Shown piece by piece: positions 1 to 5,395 of a DNA stretch of 12,236 bases. The position numbers were made by a program, and so were the translations under genes. The notes beneath the pieces are model-generated. The model was not told where the DNA came from and did not search any database. It was given only the letters and a program-made list of their open reading frames with translations. Each line of letters begins with the position of its first letter. Within the stretch, counting starts at the first letter, position 1. Source of the stretch: Candidatus Woesearchaeota archaeon (GTDB lineage: Archaea > Nanobdellota > Nanobdellia > Woesearchaeales > WJKR01); assembly GCA_014729015.1 (NCBI GenBank), contig WJKR01000058.1, positions 1-12,236 on the forward strand, given 5' to 3'.

Positions 1-1273
1 CCCGCGCGAACCGTTTCTGCAACGCTTCCTCACGCAAACCGGCCTTCCGCGCAGCGGTCAACAAGCACCCCTCTGTGGGGTCGCCTATGACGCCCCAGCC
101 TTGCTTGTGCTGCACTAGGTGCGCGTCGTTACACAACGCGCCGATCCTGAACAGCAACGGGTCGAACCCTCTCTCCACCTTGCCATCAGGACTATACCCG
201 CTGCCGGTCACGGATAACACATTGCCATTAACGAAAACGTGCGTCACGGTCATCTCGTTATGCGTCAACGTGCCGGTCTTGTCAGAACAGATCACGGTTA
301 CCGCACCAAGTGTTTCCACGGACGGCAACTTCCTGATAAGCGCGTTCTTCCTGATCATCTTCTGCACGCCGATACCCAATGCGATGGTGATCACGGCAGG
401 CAACCCTTCAGGGATCGCAGCCACTGCCAATGACACCGCGGCCAAGAACATGTCCACCGGGTCGCCGCCGCGCAACCAGCCAGTGAAGAAGACGATGATA
501 CAAATAATGATGGTGACCAAGCCCAAGAATTTTCCCAGATGAGCCAATTTCTTCTGCAACGGTGTCAACTCGGCCTTAGCCTCCTCGATCATACCAGCGA
601 TCTTGCCAATCTCGGTCTGCATCCCCGTGCTTGACACCGTTGCCTTGCCGCGACCGTTCGTAATGATCGTACCGGAGAACACCATGTTAGAACGATCACC
701 CAACGGCAAGCCGGCTTTCAAGACGCCGTCCTGCTTCTCCACCGGCATGCTCTCACCCGTCAATGCGCCTTCCTGCGTCTTCAGGTTGATAGCCTCGATG
801 ATACGCGCATCGGCGGGTATCTTCTCGCCCGTCTCCAAGACAATGATGTCGCCAGGCACTAACTCCTTGGCGTCCACCTTGGTCTCCTTGCCGTCACGCA
901 GCACGACGGCCTGCAGGCTCGCGAGCCGCTGCAACGCCTCGATGCTCTTCTCGGCCTTGAACTCCTGGATGAAGCCCATGACCGCGTTCAATATCAGGAT
1001 GACGAAGATGACCGTCGCGTCCAACCACTCACCGAGAGCGGCCGAGATCGCCGTGGCCACCACTAATATCAGGACGATGAAGCTCTTGAACTGTGCCAAG
1101 AATATCTGCAGTGGCGTAGTCGACTGCTTCTTCGCGAGCTCGTTCGGGCCGTACTGACGCAGCCGCTTCGCAGCCTCATTCTTGGTCAGGCCGACCTCAG
1201 AAGAGCACAACGCCTCCAAGGAATCCTCCACCGTCTTCCCGGCATAATCAGCCGTCGCTGCTCGCTTAACCAA
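1..1273 (-). CDS. P2A-type Ca2+-transporting P-type ATPase (N-terminal part, runs off the window)
   Basis: Membrane cation pump that couples ATP hydrolysis to ion export, probably Ca2+. I translated the minus strand from 1273 to the window edge and obtained 424 uninterrupted residues. Seen in order: an N-terminal cation-ATPase domain (about 10-50, ending YGPNEL), TM1-TM2 (about 63-102), the actuator domain with TGES at 172-175, TM3-TM4 (about 250-302) with PEGLP at 288-292, the phosphorylation motif DKTGT with Asp331, and the start of the nucleotide-binding domain with GDPTE at 398-402. The AAIPEGLPAV context resembles the SERCA/PMR1 Ca2+-site helix, hence P2A rather than P1B or P3. The start is taken as TTG at 1273: an in-frame stop lies 10 codons upstream, no ATG occurs near the N-terminus, and an AGGTGG-like ribosome site sits just upstream. 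The C-terminal half is outside the window. Confidence 0.93.
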   Translation of the reverse strand, partial: MVKRAATADYAGKTVEDSLEALCSSEVGLTKNEAAKRLRQYGPNELAKKQSTTPLQIFLAQFKSFIVLILVVATAISAALGEWLDATVIFVILILNAVMGFIQEFKAEKSIEALQRLASLQAVVLRDGKETKVDAKELVPGDIIVLETGEKIPADARIIEAINLKTQEGALTGESMPVEKQDGVLKAGLPLGDRSNMVFSGTIITNGRGKATVSSTGMQTEIGKIAGMIEEAKAELTPLQKKLAHLGKFLGLVTIIICIIVFFTGWLRGGDPVDMFLAAVSLAVAAIPEGLPAVITIALGIGVQKMIRKNALIRKLPSVETLGAVTVICSDKTGTLTHNEMTVTHVFVNGNVLSVTGSGYSPDGKVERGFDPLLFRIGALCNDAHLVQHKQGWGVIGDPTEGCLLTAARKAGLREEALQKRFAR

Positions 1274-1310
1274 GCCAGTCCCACCTCTTCTCAGTCACAG
1301 CCCCATCAGA

Positions 1311-1320
1311 GTATTTAAAA
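1311..1320 (-). promoter_or_regulatory. TATA box for the P-type ATPase gene
   Basis: The minus strand reads TTTTAAATAC about 40 nt upstream of the TTG start, so a short leader is expected that would carry the AGGTGG ribosome site. It lies back to back with the HIT-gene promoter within the 93-nt divergent intergenic region (1274-1366). Confidence 0.6.
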
Positions 1321-1336
1321 GTTACGCATACAAAGG

Positions 1337-1344
1337 TTTATAAT
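1337..1344 (+). promoter_or_regulatory. TATA box for the HIT-protein unit (likely leaderless)
   Basis: TTTATAAT lies 22 nt upstream of the ATG at 1367. That is the usual TATA-to-transcription-start distance in archaea, and no Shine-Dalgarno sequence precedes the ATG, so a leaderless mRNA is inferred. Confidence 0.65.
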
Positions 1345-1366
1345 CATCGTCACCAATGCACCAACT

Positions 1367-2158
1367 ATGGACGAACAAGCAGCCTTGGAACAGCAGAAGC
1401 AGAACTGCATCTTCTGCAAAATCATCAAGGGAGACGTCCCGGCAAAGAAGGTGTACGAGGACGACCTCATGCTCGCCGTCCTGGACATCAACCCCGCCAC
1501 CAAGGGACACATCCTGGTCATGCCTAAGGAGCACCACCCCATCCTGCCGCTCATCCCGTTCGAGCACATGCAGCACCTCTTCAAGAAGACGCACGGCATC
1601 ATCAAAGCCATGAAACAAGCGCTCCTGTGCAAAGGCGTCTCCGTCTTCATCGCGAACGGCGCAGCGGCGGGCCAGCAAAGCCCGCACTTCCTCTTCCATC
1701 TCATCCCGAGAGAAGAGAACGACATGTTCTCCGCGTTCGACCTGCCGGTCACGGGCAGCAAGGAAGAGAACGACAAGGCAGCGGCGGCGATCAAAGAACG
1801 CATCAACGGCATGATGCGCGCCTACTTCTCGCAGACCGGTCAGCAAGGCCTACTCCACCAAGAAGAGGCGACGAGCCCCCCGCGAGGTACGGCCGCGCAG
1901 CCATCTTCACCACCGCAACACACGACCGAGGAACACCTCGACAACCTCATCAAGACCATCAACGAGCATGACGACCTCAAGCAAGCGATCATCGAACGGC
2001 CGGCGGAAGTCAAGGAAGCGGTACGCACCAGCGAGAAATGGCGGAAGCTCTTCGCATCCGTCGACATCGACAAGCTCAGCCAGAACCTCAAAGCAATGGT
2101 GGCGGCACAGCGCAAGAAGCAAGGCGCCGACCTGGACAAGATTGGTGAGGTGCTCTGA
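1367..2158 (+). CDS. HIT-domain protein with C-terminal extension; central motif His replaced by Leu
   Basis: Member of the histidine triad (HIT) nucleotide-binding superfamily. Seen: CIFCKII at 14-20 (the N-terminal CxxC typical of Hint/HIT proteins), a VYEDD strand at 29-33, PATKGHILV at 43-51, and the triad region PHFLFHLIPR at 106-115. The family motif is H-x-H-x-H and the middle His is the nucleophile. Here the order is His107, Leu109, His111, so the nucleophile position is Leu (codon CTC). The fold and nucleotide pocket are probably kept, but classical hydrolase or transferase chemistry is doubtful. Residues about 130-263 form a charged, partly low-complexity extension (a Pro/Ser/Thr-rich linker near 155-175, then a helical lysine/glutamate-rich tail) that ordinary 110-150 residue HIT proteins lack. 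The ATG at 1367 is chosen from the promoter spacing. The next gene starts 2 nt after the stop. Confidence 0.85.
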   Translation: MDEQAALEQQKQNCIFCKIIKGDVPAKKVYEDDLMLAVLDINPATKGHILVMPKEHHPILPLIPFEHMQHLFKKTHGIIKAMKQALLCKGVSVFIANGAAAGQQSPHFLFHLIPREENDMFSAFDLPVTGSKEENDKAAAAIKERINGMMRAYFSQTGQQGLLHQEEATSPPRGTAAQPSSPPQHTTEEHLDNLIKTINEHDDLKQAIIERPAEVKEAVRTSEKWRKLFASVDIDKLSQNLKAMVAAQRKKQGADLDKIGEVL

Positions 2159-2160
2159 CC

Positions 2161-2640
2161 ATGGAACTCTACCACGACAAGCTCATCACCATCGCGGCGC
2201 CAGAACAGCCTGCCACCACCGGACACCTCGCAGTCACCGCGACGCAAGCTTCGTTCGAAGAACTCACCGAGGAAGCGTTCGCGCACGTCTTGTCAGCGTC
2301 GTCGTTCCTCTCTAACGCGTTGTTCGAGCAGACCGACGCGCAAGGAACGAACATCATCATCTCAGACCTCGACAACATTAGCGCAGCGGTCGTCGCAAGG
2401 AATGAAGGTGACGGGCTATCCTTCCAATGGACCCCTCAACCGCAAGAACCAACAGCTATGGATGAAGTGGCGAAGCGCATCAAGGACAAGTGCGACTACC
2501 TCGGGCAAGAGCAGCCGGCCGGCGAAGCGTCCTCGCAGCCAACCAAGGAGGAGCCGGAGGAGCAACCAAAGGAGGAGGGAGAACAACAAGATTCTTCCAT
2601 GAAGAACTACCTGCTCCGCACCCTTGACCGATTGCCCTAG
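2161..2640 (+). CDS. Small protein, probable degenerate HIT-fold paralogue
   Basis: 159 residues with no recognised catalytic motif. The first ~95 residues can be laid over the preceding HIT protein: LYHDKLITIA over VYEDDLMLAV, PATTGHLAV (17-25) over PATKGHILV, and SFQWTPQ (87-93) over the triad strand FLFHLIPR. Only one of the triad-region and glycine/histidine landmarks survives, and both flanking triad histidines are gone. I infer a HIT-derived, non-catalytic domain. Residues about 115-145 are an acidic Glu/Gln/Pro-rich low-complexity stretch, followed by a short helical end. The ATG lies 2 nt after the upstream stop, so translational coupling, and possibly hetero-oligomer formation (HIT proteins are dimers), is likely. 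The last 4 nt overlap the convergent peptidase gene. A by-eye alignment of this kind can mislead. Confidence 0.6.
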   Translation: MELYHDKLITIAAPEQPATTGHLAVTATQASFEELTEEAFAHVLSASSFLSNALFEQTDAQGTNIIISDLDNISAAVVARNEGDGLSFQWTPQPQEPTAMDEVAKRIKDKCDYLGQEQPAGEASSQPTKEEPEEQPKEEGEQQDSSMKNYLLRTLDRLP

Positions 2641-3875
2641 AGCAAGAACACCAGCCAGTTCCCGACCAGCATGGTCATGACGTACGCGACGAGGAAGCTC
2701 GGCACGAACGGCACTCCTTGTTTGACCTTGACCTGCCGTAAGCGTTCCCGCACGCGTGTTATCTGTTCTGCAGTGATGCCGAGGTCCTGGGGCCCTACCA
2801 GGTATGACTCGTGCGGCGCGTAGTGGTACGTCTTCCTGAGAAAGCCGAGCAAGGAAGGAAGCCCGTGCTCCTGCACGTAGTCCTCTGCGCGCCGCAAATC
2901 GTTCTCCGCGCCGGTGAGCGCTCGCTTGATAAGCGACGACTCCTTCGCGGTGAGCCGGCGGACGCCGCGCCCATATCTCTTCACCGCCCGTTGGAGGAGC
3001 TCGTCCCTGCCCCTCATCAGCTTCTTTCGGAGCCGTGCCTTCCTGCGCCTGGCCCATGAGTGTTTGCTGAGCTGCTCGGCGACGGACAACCACCAGTCAT
3101 GCTGCTGACGATCAGCAAGCGCTCGTCGCTGCTGCTCCTGGCACTGGGCGATGAACGGCGAGAAAGCGGGTCGCTTCACCCACACCTCTTCGAATATCCA
3201 GTCGCCTTCTACGAGGTCTCGGACCGGCACCGGCTTTACCATGCAGGCGTGTTCGATGACATGGATGAACACCCAGGTGTAGAACATGAAGAAGACGATC
3301 AGAGCGAAGCAGGCGAAGACCAGCCGGAACAGGTAATGAGGGACGGCGATGACGAGGACAATGAGACAGAGACATGCGATGATGACCGCCATGCGCGCCT
3401 TTCTCACCGGTGGACTACGCAGCCGCTCAACGAACGCTCGCTTCACCTTGCGCCGATGACGGAAGCCGAGGAACACTGCCCAGAGCAGGCCGTACACCGC
3501 GCCGACGAGCACCGTGTTGACAAAGAAGATGACGAGTAGTGGCAGTTGCGACGCGCTACAACAATGGAAGACGTCGAGGCCGAGCAATGCGCCGATACCC
3601 ATGATCATCTTGGCGTCGCCGCCACCCCATTGGCCGGCGTAGAACATGAGGTGGCCGATGAGCACGCCAGCAAGCAGGCCGAGCACGCTGCTCAGGAGCG
3701 GTTGCAGGCTCCAGGAGAGGATTGTGGCGAGGAGGCCGAGGCCGAGGCCTGCTACTATGAATCCGAAATTCAGCCAGTCAGGCACTTCTCGTCGTCGGAG
3801 GTCGGTGTGCGTGCCGATCAACAAGCCTGCCGCGATGATGACATGGGTAAGGAGGGATAGCACGGTGATGGTCAC
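2637..3875 (-). CDS. Archaeal type IV prepilin/preflagellin peptidase (A24 family) with large hydrophilic insertion
   Basis: Membrane aspartyl protease that would remove class III signal peptides from archaeal pilins or archaellins. The two family aspartates are visible: Asp25 in HTDLRRREVPDWLNF and Asp87 in GGGDAKM (the GxGD motif). TM segments lie at about 4-22, 34-55, 62-82, 110-135, 160-180 and 182-208, with a last hydrophobic segment at 390-412. At 412 residues it is much longer than typical FlaK/EppA/PilD-like enzymes (about 210-290). The excess is a strongly basic cytosolic stretch from about 215 to 385 that I do not recognise. The ATG at 3875 lies about 13-22 nt downstream of a TATA box, implying a leaderless transcript. 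No pilin gene is adjacent. The stop codon overlaps that of the convergent gene. Confidence 0.88.
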   Translation of the reverse strand: MTITVLSLLTHVIIAAGLLIGTHTDLRRREVPDWLNFGFIVAGLGLGLLATILSWSLQPLLSSVLGLLAGVLIGHLMFYAGQWGGGDAKMIMGIGALLGLDVFHCCSASQLPLLVIFFVNTVLVGAVYGLLWAVFLGFRHRRKVKRAFVERLRSPPVRKARMAVIIACLCLIVLVIAVPHYLFRLVFACFALIVFFMFYTWVFIHVIEHACMVKPVPVRDLVEGDWIFEEVWVKRPAFSPFIAQCQEQQRRALADRQQHDWWLSVAEQLSKHSWARRRKARLRKKLMRGRDELLQRAVKRYGRGVRRLTAKESSLIKRALTGAENDLRRAEDYVQEHGLPSLLGFLRKTYHYAPHESYLVGPQDLGITAEQITRVRERLRQVKVKQGVPFVPSFLVAYVMTMLVGNWLVFLL

Positions 3876-3887
3876 GCGGACAGCATT

Positions 3888-3897
3888 ATTTAAAGGT
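3888..3897 (-). promoter_or_regulatory. TATA box for the prepilin peptidase gene
   Basis: The minus strand reads CTTTAAATAA immediately upstream of the ATG at 3875. It is divergent from the L7Ae-operon TATA box 26 nt away, so the two promoters share a very short control region. Confidence 0.55.
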
Positions 3898-3922
3898 TTC
3901 TTCTCTGGAACAGACCAGAAGG

Positions 3923-3930
3923 TTTAAAAA
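3923..3930 (+). promoter_or_regulatory. TATA box of the L7Ae-S28e-L24e-NDK-EF2 operon
   Basis: TTTAAAAA lies about 112 nt before the L7Ae start codon. Transcription would begin near 3950-3957, giving an mRNA leader of roughly 85-90 nt. That is unusually long in this window, where several other promoters sit only 22-27 nt from the start codon. Confidence 0.65.
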
Positions 3931-3956
3931 CAGTGGTGGTTTCGCAACACTCACCA

Positions 3957-4041
3957 ATGATTGATGAAGCGCCCGTCGAGGCGCTGAGAGAGGTATGACA
4001 ACTTCTCGTTGCAACCTCAACAACCATAGGAGGCCATCACC
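3957..4041 (+). promoter_or_regulatory. Structured L7Ae leader: box C/D-like UGAUGA...CUGA stem-loop, possible 13-codon uORF, SD
   Basis: Seen: TGATGA (3962-3967), then the perfect stem AGCGCC/GGCGCT (968-973 with 980-985, loop CGTCGA), then GA, so CTGA ends at 3987. GA on both sides of the stem can form the tandem sheared G.A pairs of a kink-turn, the motif L7Ae binds. A second stem follows, GAGAGG/CTTCTC (3988-3993 with 4002-4007). Known: archaeal L7Ae can bind a kink-turn in its own mRNA leader. Inferred: autoregulation here. The flanking stem and 3-nt bulge of a canonical kink-turn are not clear. The same stretch also reads as a 13-codon ORF (3957-3998, MIDEAPVEALREV), out of frame with L7Ae, whose ATG falls at the predicted transcript start. 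The SD AGGAGG lies at 4028-4033. Confidence 0.45.
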
Positions 4042-4353
4042 ATGAGTGAACAACTCTATGAAGCAGTCGAGCTTGCCAGGAAGACGGGCAAGATCAAGAA
4101 AGGTATCAACGAAGTGACCAAGGCGGTCGAGCGCGGCAAAGCCAAGCACGTCATCTATGCTGAGGACGTCTCGCCGAAGGAGATCACCATGCACCTGCCC
4201 TTGCTCTGCAAGGAGAAAGGCATCGCGTGCAGCGCTGTCCCGAGCAAGGAAGAGTTAGGAGCAGCGGCCGGGCTCCCGGTGGGCACTGGCGCCATCGTCA
4301 TCACCCAGGAAGGGGAGGCGAAGGACGTCTTGGCAAAGCAGAAAGGTAAATGA
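4042..4353 (+). CDS. rpl7ae: Ribosomal protein L7Ae (eL8 family kink-turn RNA-binding protein)
   Basis: Kink-turn-binding protein of the archaeal ribosome, also the core protein of box C/D and H/ACA RNPs and of RNase P in archaea. Its 103 residues are slightly shorter than the usual ~120, with a trimmed N-terminus. The RNA-binding signature KIKKGINEVTKAVERG (17-32) is intact, followed by KHVIYAEDVSPKEI and the C-terminal PVGTGAIVI loop. The start is supported by AGGAGG 8 nt upstream. It is the first gene of a run in which S28e starts 12 nt downstream, the conserved archaeal order L7Ae-S28e-L24e-NDK. The leader carries a candidate binding site for the protein itself. Confidence 0.95.
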   Translation: MSEQLYEAVELARKTGKIKKGINEVTKAVERGKAKHVIYAEDVSPKEITMHLPLLCKEKGIACSAVPSKEELGAAAGLPVGTGAIVITQEGEAKDVLAKQKGK

Positions 4354-4365
4354 GGGGGATGATGC

Positions 4366-4611
4366 ATGGCTGGTGATACCAAAGGCGGCGTCCAATTCTC
4401 TCCTGCAGTGCCTGCGAGCATCGAAGAGATTGTCGGCCGCACCGGTACGCGGGGAGAAGCGATACAGGTCAGGTGCCGCATCCTGGACGGTAGGGACAAG
4501 AATAAGATTATCAGGAGGAACGTGAGAGGGCCTGTTCAGCTGGGTGACACGCTCATGCTGCGCGAGACTGAGATCGAGGCACGACCGCTTAACAGGTCTG
4601 GCAGGGGATGA
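4366..4611 (+). CDS. rps28e: Ribosomal protein S28e (eS28)
   Basis: Small-subunit protein of archaea and eukaryotes near the mRNA exit region. 81 residues, as usual or slightly long. Family landmarks are EEIVGRTGTRGEAIQVRCRIL and the highly conserved end RRNVRGPVQLGDTLMLRETEIEA. The start follows a GAGGGGG stretch in the 12-nt spacer after L7Ae. The stop overlaps the first possible L24e start. Confidence 0.96.
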   Translation: MAGDTKGGVQFSPAVPASIEEIVGRTGTRGEAIQVRCRILDGRDKNKIIRRNVRGPVQLGDTLMLRETEIEARPLNRSGRG

Positions 4612-4616
4612 TACAG

Positions 4617-4808
4617 ATGGTAACGTGCAATTTTTGCGGCAGGACAATCTCGGAAGGCACGGGCAAGATGTACGTGCAGAAGGATGGCAAGATCTTACAT
4701 TTCTGTTCGAACAAGTGCGAGAAGAACCTCCTCGTCCTGAAGCGGAAGCCGCGACAAATCGCGTGGACTGAGGAGTTCCGGGCAGTGAAGAAAGGGGTGA
4801 AGCAGTGA
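4617..4808 (+). CDS. rpl24e: Ribosomal protein L24e (eL24)
   Basis: Zinc-ribbon protein of the large subunit. The start at 4617 gives MVTCNFCGRTI, matching the family N-terminus, with AGGGG 9 nt upstream. An in-frame ATG at 4608 would add only three residues and sits on top of that SD. The zinc ligands are the pair in CNFC and the pair in CSNKC, separated by the GTGKMYVQKDGKILHF strand region. The length of 63 residues is normal for archaea. The stop overlaps the GTG start of the kinase gene (GTGA), indicating translational coupling. Confidence 0.95.
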   Translation: MVTCNFCGRTISEGTGKMYVQKDGKILHFCSNKCEKNLLVLKRKPRQIAWTEEFRAVKKGVKQ

Positions 4809-5386
4809 ATAAGGAACGAAGCCTCGTGTTAATCAAGCCTGACGGCGTCCAACGGGGGCTCGTCGGGGAAATCCTCGGCAGGTTTGAACGGTGCGGACTC
4901 AAGGTCATCGGGATGAAGATGGTGTACCCTAGTGAGAAGCTCGCGGGCACGCACTATGCCGCCGACGAGGAATGGCTCGTCGCGGTTGGCAAGAAGCAGA
5001 AAGCGTCTTATGCGAAGAAAGGCCTCAAGGTGCAGGGGATGGAACGGGAGCTCGGCGTCAAGGTGCGCGGGCACCTCATCGACTTCTTGACCATGAACCC
5101 CGTCGTCGCGTTCGTCTTGGAAGGGCACAACGCGGTCGCGCATACCAGAAAGCTCGTGGGCGCCACGAGCCCGGGGGACGCGTCTCCGGGGACGATCAGG
5201 GGCGACCTCAGCTTCGACACATACGAGTTGGCGGATAACAGCGCGCGGCCCATCCAGAACCTCATCCACGCGTCGGGCACGGTGGACGAGGCGGAGCGCG
5301 AGATCAAGATTTGGTTCAAGGACGAGGAGATCCACGATTGGGCACGCGTCGATGAGGCATTGTTGTACCGTCGAGGAAAACATTGA
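4805..5386 (+). CDS. ndk: Nucleoside diphosphate kinase, long form with internal insertion
   Basis: Transfers the gamma-phosphate of NTPs to NDPs through a phosphohistidine. Seen: ERSLVLIKPDGVQRGLVGEI (4-23), RKLVGATSPGDASPGTIRGD (115-134), and the catalytic region NLIHASG (152-158) with His155, where most families have IHGSDS. The protein has 193 residues against about 135-155 in typical enzymes. The excess is a lysine-rich insertion at about 54-90 plus a longer C-terminus. The GTG start overlaps the L24e stop by 4 nt, as expected in this operon. A kinase beside ribosomal protein and GTPase factor genes is the standard archaeal arrangement and may serve local GTP supply (inference). Confidence 0.95.
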   Translation: MNKERSLVLIKPDGVQRGLVGEILGRFERCGLKVIGMKMVYPSEKLAGTHYAADEEWLVAVGKKQKASYAKKGLKVQGMERELGVKVRGHLIDFLTMNPVVAFVLEGHNAVAHTRKLVGATSPGDASPGTIRGDLSFDTYELADNSARPIQNLIHASGTVDEAEREIKIWFKDEEIHDWARVDEALLYRRGKH

Positions 5387-5395
5387 GGGATGACA

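Noticed and set aside
75..1157. Plus-strand open frames over the ATPase region
   Set aside because: They are antisense to an intact minus-strand P-type ATPase with all motifs, and their translations have no recognisable family features.
3957..4020. A free-standing box C/D guide sRNA gene in the L7Ae leader
   Set aside because: Only one convincing C box and one CUGA are present. No second D box follows, and the sequence between them is a self-complementary stem, not a guide.
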